This document shows, piece by piece, positions 18,457-25,950 of a stretch of DNA of 64,000 bases. Source of the stretch: Hippea jasoniae. Lineage in GTDB: Bacteria; Campylobacterota_A; Desulfurellia; Desulfurellales; Hippeaceae. Each line of letters begins with the position of its first letter. Position 1 is the first letter of the stretch. The DNA is taken from contig NZ_JQLX01000016.1 in NCBI RefSeq assembly GCF_000744435.1, forward strand, positions 1 through 64,000, in the 5' to 3' direction. The position numbers were made by a program, and so were the translations under genes. The notes beneath the pieces were generated by a model. That model ran no database searches and was not told where the DNA came from. It worked only from the letters and a program-made list of their open reading frames with translations.

Positions 18457-18563
18457 AAATTGATAAGTTTAATATTTTGTTTTAAGTCTATTTGTGGAGG
18501 ATATATCTCAATATTTCATTTAAACTCAATTATGCCTAATACCTTGTTTAAGAATTTTCTCTG

Positions 18564-18646
18564 AAGAACTCACCAAGCCCCTACTAAGAATAAATAAAAC
18601 TCATCAAGCCCTATTGCCTACTTAAGAAAGTCTTTGAAGAGTTCTT
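18564..18646. repeat. Inverted repeat AAGAACTC / GAGTTCTT
   Basis: Eight-base perfect arms at 18564-18571 and 18639-18646 enclose 67 bases. The enclosed part has two imperfect copies of the CAAGCCCCTACT arm (18575 and 18605), both in the plus orientation. Confidence 0.5.
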
Positions 18647-18653
18647 GGCGTCA

Positions 18654-18679
18654 GGCTCGATAAAGGAGTCTGTCGAGCC
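18654..18679. repeat. Hairpin GGCTCGA / TCGAGCC next to an arm
   Basis: Seven-base arms at 18654-18660 and 18673-18679 with a 12-base loop containing AGGAGTCTG. Read on the minus strand the hairpin is preceded by GTAG, the order found in REP sequences (GTAG head plus stem-loop). Confidence 0.5.
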
Positions 18680-18778
18680 CCTACTTGAATAAACACCTAT
18701 TAGAACATAAATGAAACTCAATTAAGTCTAATTAAGTTTTGTTTTCCCTCTGAGTAAGCACAAAAAAGTAGGGGCTCG
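18674..18778. repeat. Paired-arm element A (105 bases)
   Basis: CGAGCCCCTACTT at 18674-18686 is perfectly complementary to AAGTAGGGGCTCG at 18766-18778, a 13-base arm with 79 AT-rich bases between. Confidence 0.75.
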
Positions 18779-18782
18779 GATA

Positions 18783-18855
18783 ATTCCCTTCAGGAGTCTG
18801 ACCATCAATTTGAGAACAACTTTGTAGAACTCATGATAGTCAGACAGGCGGGAAT
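18783..18855. repeat. Long interrupted hairpin
   Basis: Three nested stems: ATTCCC/GGGAAT (18783-18788 with 18850-18855), GTCTGA/TCAGAC (18796-18801 with 18840-18845) and ATCA/TGAT (18804-18807 with 18834-18837). It fills the gap between elements A and B1. Confidence 0.6.
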
Positions 18856-18874
18856 AGTGCAACAGGTGCTTTAT

Positions 18875-18978
18875 CCAGCACTTACTTCTATTAACAGACT
18901 TTATTTTCCCTAAAATCTATTATTTTGAAAATGATACTTTTCTACAAAAAAAGAGTTTCTTAATTAAAGTAAGTGCTG
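18875..18978. repeat. Paired-arm element B1 (about 104 bases)
   Basis: CAGCACTTACTT (18876-18887) pairs with AAGTAAGTGCTG (18967-18978), 12 perfect bases, with about 79 AT-rich bases between. GTGCT-TTATCC-AGCAC at its left border makes a small additional hairpin. Confidence 0.75.
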
Positions 18979-19032
18979 TACCCGCTGTACGAAAAAACAG
19001 CCATATTTCATTGTAAAAGAACAGTTTTTAAC

Positions 19033-19141
19033 CCCAGCACTTACTTAACTTGAAAATCTTAATCTATTTATTGAGGCCTAATTCTGCAATAATTATACTC
19101 AATTTTATATATAAACTCAATTAAAAAAAGTAAGTGCTGGG
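19033..19141. repeat. Paired-arm element B2 (109 bases)
   Basis: CCCAGCACTTACTT (19033-19046) pairs with AAGTAAGTGCTGGG (19128-19141), 14 perfect bases, with 81 AT-rich bases between. It is the most intact copy. Confidence 0.78.
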
Positions 19142-19250
19142 CTACAGAAAAAATTTTCCTCTTTAAATAGCAACAGACTCCTATTAGACAAACTACCTTT
19201 GCATACCTTGTTTTATCAAAGATATATACTTGTTTATGAATTATAATTTT

Positions 19251-20321
19251 TTAATAGATTTTTATCTCGACCCTGCGGTTTTTTGCTCTTCCTTCTTCTG
19301 TATTATTGTTTGCTATAGGGTCTGCCTTGCCTTTCCCTTCTATCTTAATTCTGCCCTTGTTTATACCCTCAACATATATCAAATAATCAGCCACACTCTG
19401 AGCTCTTTGAAGAGAAAGCTTTAGATTGTAAGCATCACTACCAACATTATCTGTATAGCCAATAATCAAAACCCTTTTATCAGGCTGTTGTTTCAAAATC
19501 TCAGCCACTACATGAAGAGCATCTTTTGCTTTAAGCTTTAAGAAAAATTGATTGAAATCAAATAACACTTTTTCAGGGATTGTAAGTTTTGTTCCTTCAG
19601 AGGTTTTCTCCATCTTTATACCAAGTTTTTCAGGCTGGGGCCTTTTTTCCTTCTTTGAGTATTTAGCAATCCTGATATTCGTTAACAGTTCGCCATATTT
19701 ACGCGTATCATCATAAAACATAAACCCTACACCACTTACATGTTCATTTTGGCTAACACTGAAAGGAACAACCGTTAATCTTTTACCATTTGCATAAATC
19801 CTTAATTGATGCCGCCTTACCTGAATCGCTATATGAACCTTCTTTTTGTGAAACTTTTCCAGTCTTCCAATCTTACCAACCTTCTCAAGCCAGAATGTAT
19901 ACCCATTGTAATCATCGTGTATTTGTAGGTCGTAAGGTAATCTTGCTTGATCCCAGCTATTTCCTTTGCTTTGCAAAAACCTAAATAGAAAGTCTGCTCC
20001 CCCAGGATCCTGATAACCCAAAAAATCAAACTCAATAGAAAACTCATCTCTGCCTAAATCTATTTTTTTATAAACCCTGTAATCTCCATCTGTAGAAGGA
20101 GCAAGCCACATCATATTTCTATATTTAACGCATTCGCCAGCACCACTCACTTTATCAAATTTAGACGGCGGCTCTCCTATAGGACAATCTGAAAAATCAT
20201 CTACAAAAACAACCTTATCTGCGGGAATAAATGGCTTACTGGATCCTGTTTGTAAACCATCTGCTAAAGCAGAATAACCAAACAGCAACACAATAATCAT
20301 ACTTAAAAAAAGTTTTCTCAT
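19251..20321 (-). CDS. OmpA-family outer-membrane/peptidoglycan-binding protein
   Basis: 356 residues with a signal peptide (MRKLFLSMIIVLLFGYSALA). Residues about 30-220 look like a beta-sandwich concanavalin/LamG-like domain (VVFVDDFSDCPIGEPPSKF, FSIEFDFLGYQ, VGFMFYDDTRKYG). The C-terminal third is an OmpA domain (VLFDFNQFFLKL, IIGYTDNVGSDAYNLKLS, GRAKNRRVEI) that binds peptidoglycan. It probably links the outer surface or periplasm to the cell wall. It is a single gene with a promoter at 20357-20384 and a good AGGAG site. The ligand of the N-terminal part is unknown. Confidence 0.85.
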   Translation of the reverse strand: MRKLFLSMIIVLLFGYSALADGLQTGSSKPFIPADKVVFVDDFSDCPIGEPPSKFDKVSGAGECVKYRNMMWLAPSTDGDYRVYKKIDLGRDEFSIEFDFLGYQDPGGADFLFRFLQSKGNSWDQARLPYDLQIHDDYNGYTFWLEKVGKIGRLEKFHKKKVHIAIQVRRHQLRIYANGKRLTVVPFSVSQNEHVSGVGFMFYDDTRKYGELLTNIRIAKYSKKEKRPQPEKLGIKMEKTSEGTKLTIPEKVLFDFNQFFLKLKAKDALHVVAEILKQQPDKRVLIIGYTDNVGSDAYNLKLSLQRAQSVADYLIYVEGINKGRIKIEGKGKADPIANNNTEEGRAKNRRVEIKIY

Positions 20322-20356
20322 ATCCCACCTCTCCTATTAAATTGTTTTGTTATCTA

Positions 20357-20384
20357 ATTTTAACAAATCTATAAAAAGAGTCAA
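20357..20384 (-). promoter_or_regulatory. Promoter of the OmpA-family gene
   Basis: TTGACT (20379-20384), 16 bases, TAAAAT (20357-20362) on the minus strand, about 35 bases upstream of the ATG. Confidence 0.75.
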
Positions 20385-20414
20385 CGAAAATATAAGATTA
20401 CTCAAAGTATTTAG

Positions 20415-20451
20415 AAAAACATAAAAAACATTAAGGGCAGATTATAATGTT
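20415..20451 (-). terminator. Terminator of the aldehyde oxidoreductase operon
   Basis: AACATTA (20427-20433) and TAATGTT (20445-20451) form a seven-base stem that includes the radical SAM stop codon. It is followed on the minus strand by TTTTATGTTTTT. The stem is AT-rich, so it is a moderate terminator. Confidence 0.6.
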
Positions 20452-21498
20452 TCTTGACCACAGGCAATCACCGCAGGATGGCGATAAACCAAAACAATCG
20501 ATTTCAGTATCTTTAACAAAATCGCATGATGAATTCAGGCTGCAATCGATGCAGGATGGGTAAAGACTATGCTCTACTATAAAGCGAAACCACTTATAAT
20601 CCCTGCTGTTCCATATATCTATAAGTTCTTTGTCATTAACATTACCAAAGGAATGAGCATAGATCTGCTTTTTCCTGCCAAGCACATATTCAACTGAGGT
20701 GTGCAAGAATCTATAACATGGGGCTACCTCTCCATCCCATCTAACAACAGTAGCGTTTTTGCTTATGAAATTGCACTTTCTTTCTGTTTTAATACTTAAA
20801 TAGGGCAGAGTTGCTGATGCCTTTGCCTGCACCGCATCAACAATCTCTTTTAGAATCGATTCATCTGCTGGATAAAGCGTCTGATCGCATAAAGCCTCAA
20901 AAACAGGCAGGATGTTTGAAACAATAACATCTTTAACGCCTATTTCTAAAAAACTCTCAATCGTATCTGCGGCATCCTTTATCGATTGTTTATCTAACAC
21001 TATCTCTATTGAAACTGCCGGTTTATCGGCTTTTAATTTTTTTCTTTTTTCAATAAGCGCTTTCAATGTTTTGTAAACAACAGAGTTATGCAGATGCCCA
21101 ACAGGCGTATTATCAACCGAGACAACAATATTGTCCACTCCTGCATCGATAATAAAATCTACAAACCTGCCAAGCAGATACCCGTTTGATGAGAGGGTTA
21201 AATAACAGCCCAGCTCATTTTTTAAAAATGTTATCATACCCTTAATATCTTTATGCAACAGCGGTTCACCAATGCCAGCTAAAGCAACCTCTTTTAAATG
21301 GGGCAATTTTTTTAAAGAATGCTTGAGATTCTCCCAGGTTGAGTTATCCATAAATCCATCTTTTTCTACAAAGGTATTCTTAAAACACATTTTGCAGCTA
21401 AAATTGCAGCTATTTGTTGGCTCAATATAAACCTTCCTGATGTTTTTAGAATCGGGAATGGTTAAAAAGGCATCCTTTAGTTTAAATTTCTCATCCAC
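20431..21498 (-). CDS. Radical SAM/SPASM maturase of tungsten-cofactor oxidoreductase
   Basis: 355 residues. C31-x3-C35-x2-C38 (CNFSCKMC) is the radical SAM [4Fe-4S] site, followed by GIGEPLLH. The C-terminal part is rich in cysteines (CIDCSLNSSCDF, CFGLSPSCGDC), as in SPASM domains with auxiliary clusters. It is the last gene after aor, moaD-like and thiF-like genes. This is the neighbourhood of the family named tungsten cofactor oxidoreductase radical SAM maturase. It presumably modifies or installs the cofactor of the oxidoreductase; the chemistry is not established from sequence. Confidence 0.85.
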   Translation of the reverse strand: MDEKFKLKDAFLTIPDSKNIRKVYIEPTNSCNFSCKMCFKNTFVEKDGFMDNSTWENLKHSLKKLPHLKEVALAGIGEPLLHKDIKGMITFLKNELGCYLTLSSNGYLLGRFVDFIIDAGVDNIVVSVDNTPVGHLHNSVVYKTLKALIEKRKKLKADKPAVSIEIVLDKQSIKDAADTIESFLEIGVKDVIVSNILPVFEALCDQTLYPADESILKEIVDAVQAKASATLPYLSIKTERKCNFISKNATVVRWDGEVAPCYRFLHTSVEYVLGRKKQIYAHSFGNVNDKELIDIWNSRDYKWFRFIVEHSLYPSCIDCSLNSSCDFVKDTEIDCFGLSPSCGDCLWSRNIIICP

Positions 21499-21501
21499 AT
21501 C

Positions 21502-22173
21502 CTACTCCAGATTAATTACCGAACAGCTAAAATCACCTAAATCAACAATCAATAATTTATTTAAAAAATGAGGTTTGCCAAATATATTATTCAGGGTTTC
21601 CTCAGCCATTAATCCACCAATGACAAATACAGCTGTTGGCGCAACACCAATAGGCTTACTGCTATCCTCAATTCCCGCATAGATATCACCTAAAGCCTGT
21701 GTTTTGTCTTTAACAATCGTAGTAATCTGACCAAAGTTGTATTTTATACCACCATGAACCATAAAGGTCTTTTCAGGCAAAAGGTCTTCAAGAAAAAACC
21801 GCGAGGCAAAATTATCAAGGCAATCAACAACACCATCCACACTTTTTAATAGATCATCCATACCGCCAGCTGTTATATCTAAAAAATACGGCTCTATAGC
21901 TGTGTTGCTTCCAATCACAGAAAGCCTTTCTTTTGCAACCTCAACCTTGGGTTTATCTAAGTCATTTGAGTTATAAAGTAGCTGGCGCCCAAGATCGGAA
22001 GCGCTGACCACATCCCTGTCAACGATGACAAGCCTACCAACAGAAAGCCTTACAAGAATCTCAGCTACAACACATCCCAACGCCCCGACGCCAGCTACAA
22101 GAATACTGCTGTTTGCAATGGTTTTTAGCTTCTCTTCTTTAAAAAACAACCTGCTTCTTTGAAGTATATCCAA
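21502..22173 (-). CDS. ThiF/MoeB/HesA-family adenylyltransferase
   Basis: 223 residues. LVAGVGALGCVVAEIL forms the ATP-binding loop, DLGRQLLY carries the conserved Arg, and VDCLDNFASR the metal-binding Asp. Proteins of this family adenylate the C-terminal Gly-Gly of a small ubiquitin-like sulphur carrier, here probably the MoaD-like protein encoded just upstream. The paired CxxC zinc motifs seen in MoeB are not visible, as in shorter family members. It likely serves pterin cofactor synthesis for the oxidoreductase. Confidence 0.88.
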   Translation of the reverse strand: MDILQRSRLFFKEEKLKTIANSSILVAGVGALGCVVAEILVRLSVGRLVIVDRDVVSASDLGRQLLYNSNDLDKPKVEVAKERLSVIGSNTAIEPYFLDITAGGMDDLLKSVDGVVDCLDNFASRFFLEDLLPEKTFMVHGGIKYNFGQITTIVKDKTQALGDIYAGIEDSSKPIGVAPTAVFVIGGLMAEETLNNIFGKPHFLNKLLIVDLGDFSCSVINLE

Positions 22174-22176
22174 AGT

Positions 22177-22452
22177 CTATCCCCCGCCTCCGGGTGGAAA
22201 TATGTCAATCCTGTCATCTTTATGCACAACTGTTTTTTCTCTTTCAAGGTGCATGATATTTTTACCGTTAATCAAAATAATGGTGCCTGTTTTTAAGTGT
22301 GAGTTATCAAAGAGTTTATGAAGAAAATTTTTACCTGTATGTTGCTGACACAGCTTTAAAGCCTCATAGATACTCACACCATCAACATCTATCTCAATTG
22401 TTTTTAAGCCAAATTCGAGCCTTAAAAGCGTATAAAAATTAAAAACGGCCAT
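22177..22452 (-). CDS. MoaD/ThiS-like sulphur carrier protein
   Basis: 91 residues of beta-grasp size, ending DRIDIFPPGGGG. The C-terminal Gly-Gly is the site that ThiF-like enzymes adenylate and thiocarboxylate. It starts one base after the aor stop and lies three bases before the thiF-like gene. It probably donates the dithiolene sulphur of the metal-binding pterin used by the neighbouring aldehyde oxidoreductase. Confidence 0.88.
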   Translation of the reverse strand: MAVFNFYTLLRLEFGLKTIEIDVDGVSIYEALKLCQQHTGKNFLHKLFDNSHLKTGTIILINGKNIMHLEREKTVVHKDDRIDIFPPGGGG

Positions 22453-22453
22453 T

Positions 22454-24265
22454 TTAAGCTATTTCAAGCTCCTTTAGTTTATCCTCTGGTATATAACCAT
22501 CCTCGCTCCAGCCTCTGAGTTTGTAGTATTCCTTCAAAATGTCTTTATAATGGCTGACCGATCCTTTTTGAGCGCCATCAGGTAGAGGCTCTTTTTCAAA
22601 CCTTTCAGGTAGTCTATCCTCATCAGGCCCGATGCCGGCTTTAAAGTTAAACAACCTCTCAAGATTCCATATTCTTTCCCCAATCTTTAATACCTCATCT
22701 GTTGTTAAATTAAAACCTGTTCCAGCATTAATCAGCTCGGTATAATCATCCGCACCCAGAGCAAACGAGCTAAACAGACACAATCCTGCAGAATCTATAA
22801 CAGCCGTCAAATCCTGAAATTCCTTTACCCAGTTTGCCTTGCTTTCAAGACTTTGTGGGTCAAGTTTTTCCGGGACGCCTAAAATCTCTGGTGAAATCAT
22901 ATAACCCCTAACATGGCAGCCGCCCCTGTTGCTTGTTGCATACTCAAGCGCATGCCCCTGCACTCCTCTTGGATCGTAGGCTGGCAGCTCCTGTTTTTTA
23001 ACGGTCATAGAAAACTCTGGATGGCCGTATGAGCTACAAAATCTATAAGAACCCTCAGCTAATTTATCACCTATGCCTTCGCGGTAGGCTATCTTTTTAA
23101 GATAATACAGCAATGACTCACTGCTTCCAAAAACAAGCTCAGGACCGCCGCCTAAATCCTCTTTTGGCAGATAACCTTTCTCATAAAGCTCCATAGCCGC
23201 AGCCAAAGTAGTACCGGCAGAAATCGTATCAAGCCCAAGCTCGTTACACATAAAATTAGCATCGGTTATCGCTATCAAATCTTTTACGCCGCAGTCAGCA
23301 CCAAAAGCCCATCCAGATTCATACTCAGGGCCTTCACCCTTTCTGCCGTTTGGCAAGACAACCTCTCTACCGCATCCTATGGGACATGCATAACAGGCTG
23401 TGTTATTGATCAGATAACCCTTTTCAACCAATGCCTCCCCGTTTACCTCTTCTGTATATTCAAATGTGCCGGATTGAAAGTTCCTTGTTGGATACAACCC
23501 GTTCTGGTTTATGATACTATCAAGCACCTTTGTTCCAAGTTTTGGCAGGCCCTCACCTGTTATAGGATTTTTTCTTATTATATCAACCTTGGCTTTTACA
23601 GCATCCATAAATGTTGCCTGATCCATAACATTGATCCTCTGGGAGCCCCTTACAACGATGGCTTTTAGGTTCTTGCTGCCCATAACAGCTCCCACACCGG
23701 TTCTGCCTGCCGCCCTTGATTTATCGTTCATTATTGCTGCAAACTTTACAAGGTTTTCACCTGCTGGACCTATGCAGGCCACCCTTGCCCGTTTATCACC
23801 AAACTCCTCAAGCAACATATCGGTTGTAATGTCTGTCGTTTTACCCCACAAATGCCCTGCATCTTTAATCTCTACTTTATCGTCGTTTATTGCTATATAA
23901 ACAGGGTTTTTTGCTTTTCCCTCTACAATTAGCAAACTCCAGCCTGCCTTTCTTAGCTCAGCACCAAAAAAACCACCGGAATTACTGGAGGCGATTGTTC
24001 CTGTTAAAGGTCCCTTTGTTACAACCATATACCTGCCGCCTGTTGGAACAGCTGTGCCTGTCAAAAGGCCATTTGCAAAAATCAGCTTGTTTTCCTCACT
24101 CAAAGGGTCAATAGTAGGGTCAATCTCATCCATTAGAATCTTTGTTGCAAGACCTCGTCCACCCAAATATTTCTTAACAAGCTCGCCATCCACCTCAAAA
24201 TCAGAGATCTCTCCGCTTGACAGATTAATCCTCAAGGCTCTCACTTTTAAAATATCGTTTGCCAT
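22454..24265 (-). CDS. aor: Aldehyde:ferredoxin oxidoreductase (tungsten/molybdenum)
   Basis: 603 residues, full length. It oxidises aldehydes to acids with ferredoxin, or the reverse. The cluster ligands C291-x2-C294-x3-C298 and C496 match the spacing known for archaeal AOR. GGRGLATKIL near the start and AAGRTGVGAVMGSKNLKAI in the N-terminal domain bind the bis-pterin. AGGAGG precedes the ATG. It is the first gene of a four-gene operon with sulphur-carrier, activating and radical SAM genes. Tungsten rather than molybdenum is inferred from family. Substrate range cannot be read. Confidence 0.95.
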   Translation of the reverse strand: MANDILKVRALRINLSSGEISDFEVDGELVKKYLGGRGLATKILMDEIDPTIDPLSEENKLIFANGLLTGTAVPTGGRYMVVTKGPLTGTIASSNSGGFFGAELRKAGWSLLIVEGKAKNPVYIAINDDKVEIKDAGHLWGKTTDITTDMLLEEFGDKRARVACIGPAGENLVKFAAIMNDKSRAAGRTGVGAVMGSKNLKAIVVRGSQRINVMDQATFMDAVKAKVDIIRKNPITGEGLPKLGTKVLDSIINQNGLYPTRNFQSGTFEYTEEVNGEALVEKGYLINNTACYACPIGCGREVVLPNGRKGEGPEYESGWAFGADCGVKDLIAITDANFMCNELGLDTISAGTTLAAAMELYEKGYLPKEDLGGGPELVFGSSESLLYYLKKIAYREGIGDKLAEGSYRFCSSYGHPEFSMTVKKQELPAYDPRGVQGHALEYATSNRGGCHVRGYMISPEILGVPEKLDPQSLESKANWVKEFQDLTAVIDSAGLCLFSSFALGADDYTELINAGTGFNLTTDEVLKIGERIWNLERLFNFKAGIGPDEDRLPERFEKEPLPDGAQKGSVSHYKDILKEYYKLRGWSEDGYIPEDKLKELEIA

Positions 24266-24323
24266 CCCCTCCTCCTTTCTTCAAAAAATGTTCTTAATTT
24301 TAAACAAATTCCACCATTTTTTA

Positions 24324-24352
24324 AATATACAACTATTTTTTAACTCGGTCAA
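24324..24352 (-). promoter_or_regulatory. Promoter of the aor operon
   Basis: TTGACC (24347-24352), 17 bases, TATATT (24324-24329) on the minus strand. It shares the 157-base gap with the divergent lipoprotein promoter. Confidence 0.78.
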
Positions 24353-24386
24353 TTAACTTTTTATAAATTCTAAATATTCATTATAC

Positions 24387-24415
24387 TTGACTCAATAGAC
24401 AAAAAACATTATTGT
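24387..24415 (+). promoter_or_regulatory. Promoter giving a probably leaderless lipoprotein mRNA
   Basis: TTGACT (24387-24392), 17 bases, TATTGT (24410-24415). The ATG lies seven bases beyond the -10, at the expected start point, and no Shine-Dalgarno sequence is present. Confidence 0.6.
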
Positions 24416-24422
24416 TTAACTG

Positions 24423-25223
24423 ATGAGAAGGTTAATACCAATAATATTAGCTCTAAGCGGCATTATAATTCTGCTATCATCGTGTGTTTCTCCCCAGCCA
24501 AAAAAGCAATCAATGGATAAAAGTATAAAAATTGCTCTGATTAAATATGAGATGGCGCGTAATATTATAGCGCATAAGGATTATGAAAACCTTCCCAAGG
24601 CGTTTTTGTATCTCAAAGAAGCAAAGCAGGTTTTAAAAAACGACCCGCGTGTTGATTATCTTCTTGCGATAGCCTACAAACTCAGAAAAAACGATGCAAT
24701 GTATGAAAAATATTTAAAAGAAACATTAAAAATTGACAAAAACTTTTACGATGCATACAACGCATTGGGTATATTCTACTTTGAAAAAAAACAGTATAAA
24801 AAAGCGCTTGAGATGTTTACAAAGCTTATAAACAACCCGCTTTATCCTGCTGCCGATGTTGCGTTTTTCAATAGATCCAGGGTTTATTTAAAGCTTAACC
24901 AGACACAAAAAGCCATAGATGACCTTGAAAGTGCCATCGTTTTTTCAAACTATTCAAATCCAGTGTATTTCAAAAACCTCATAGCCATCTACATTGCAAA
25001 AAAAGATTACATAAACGCCTTAAAAACCATCAATCTTATGGAACAGCATGAGGGTGAAAACTGCTACACAATCACAACAAGGGCGTTTTGTTTTATAAAA
25101 CTAAAACAGTTTGGGCAGGCTGTAAAAACTTTAAACAAAATAAAGGATGTTTCGTCGAACTGTTTTAAAAAGAAGGAAGCTTTATTAGAGGAGATTGACA
25201 ATGATACTAACATTAACAACTGA
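24423..25223 (+). CDS. TPR-repeat lipoprotein
   Basis: 266 residues. The signal peptide ends in the lipobox LSSC, so it is lipid-anchored after export. At least four tetratricopeptide repeats follow (for example YDAYNALGIFYFEKKQYKKA and VAFFNRSRVYLKLNQTQKAI). It resembles PilF/NlpI-like scaffold lipoproteins that help assemble envelope or pilus machines; no precise role can be given. The 3' end overlaps the SAM hydroxide adenosyltransferase gene by 23 bases. Confidence 0.85.
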   Translation: MRRLIPIILALSGIIILLSSCVSPQPKKQSMDKSIKIALIKYEMARNIIAHKDYENLPKAFLYLKEAKQVLKNDPRVDYLLAIAYKLRKNDAMYEKYLKETLKIDKNFYDAYNALGIFYFEKKQYKKALEMFTKLINNPLYPAADVAFFNRSRVYLKLNQTQKAIDDLESAIVFSNYSNPVYFKNLIAIYIAKKDYINALKTINLMEQHEGENCYTITTRAFCFIKLKQFGQAVKTLNKIKDVSSNCFKKKEALLEEIDNDTNINN

Positions 25224-25950
25224 TTTTTCAGACAGCGGCGGGTTTGTAGCCCAACTAAAAGCCGAGATATTTAAACTCTTTGGTGAAAATTTAAAAATAG
25301 TGGATATAACGCACAACATCAAACCGTTTCATTCCATAGAAGCAGCTTATATTGTCGCAACAACAATACCCCGCTTTCCTAAAAACAGCATCCATATCGT
25401 TGTGGTAGACCCAGGCGTTGGCAGCGATAGGGATATCGTTGTTGTAAAATGGAAAGATCAGATTATCGTTTCACCCGACAATGAGGCTTTAGGTTTAATC
25501 GAACCTGAATTAATAAGGGTTATCTCAAAAGATGAAATAAACCCTCAAAGCTCAAAAACATTTGAAGCGCGGGACATTATGGTCAAAGCAGCCTGGCTTG
25601 CAACAAACAGCGATTTAGAAACTATTGGCAAAAAAAAGGAAAGCTTAAGCTTTTCTTTTAAGCCACAGCAGAAAAAGAACAGGATAAAGGGGCAGATAAT
25701 CTATATCGATAACTTTGGCAACTGTATCTCAAACATCACTGAAGACTACCTGAATGGCGGTTTTGAAAGGATAATGCTTAAAAACTTGATTTTCAGGCAT
25801 TTAGAGGAAACATACCATTCACCGACAAGCAGCTATAAGGCTTTGATCAACTCAGCAGGTTATCTTGAATTTGCCTACTTTAAGAAGTCGTTTGCGGCTG
25901 AGTTTGGCGTTGATTATTTAGATGAAGTAGAAGTTTTGCTAAACCAATAA
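25201..25950 (+). CDS. SAM hydroxide adenosyltransferase (DUF62 family)
   Basis: 249 residues. The family cleaves S-adenosylmethionine to adenosine and methionine using water. Visible marks are LTTDFSDSGGFVAQ, VVVDPGVGS, SPDNEALG and IDNFGNCISNI. TTG at 25195 is also in frame, but AGAGGAG six bases before the ATG at 25201 fixes the start. Its last 71 bases overlap the convergent comEC gene. The biological purpose of this activity is unclear. Confidence 0.9.
   Translation: MILTLTTDFSDSGGFVAQLKAEIFKLFGENLKIVDITHNIKPFHSIEAAYIVATTIPRFPKNSIHIVVVDPGVGSDRDIVVVKWKDQIIVSPDNEALGLIEPELIRVISKDEINPQSSKTFEARDIMVKAAWLATNSDLETIGKKKESLSFSFKPQQKKNRIKGQIIYIDNFGNCISNITEDYLNGGFERIMLKNLIFRHLEETYHSPTSSYKALINSAGYLEFAYFKKSFAAEFGVDYLDEVEVLLNQ

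Larger units (their letters stand above)
18337..19250. repeat. Gene-free AT-rich region filled with inverted repeats
   Basis: About 0.9 kb with no convincing coding frame on either strand. It contains at least seven copies of two related arms, AAGTAAGTGCTG and AAGTAGGGGCTCG, in both orientations. They are mostly arranged as facing pairs 92-96 bases apart. Hairpins with longer stems lie between the pairs. Internal AT-rich parts share AAACTCAATTA (near 18521, 18713 and 19113), and AGGAGTCTG recurs three times. No transposase or integrase gene is adjacent. The layout resembles clusters of tiny non-autonomous elements (MITE or REPIN-like) or a set of structured RNAs; which one cannot be decided here. 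Confidence 0.7.

Noticed and set aside
18337-19250. Chromosome replication origin
   Set aside because: Only one near-match to a DnaA box (ATATCCACA at 18361) was found, there is no dnaA or dnaN nearby, and the structure is dominated by paired repeats.
18337-19250. Integron attC array or CRISPR array
   Set aside because: No RYYYAAC/GTTRRRY core pairs at the arm ends, no cassettes or integrase. The repeats alternate in orientation with unequal interiors, unlike direct CRISPR repeats, and no cas genes are present.
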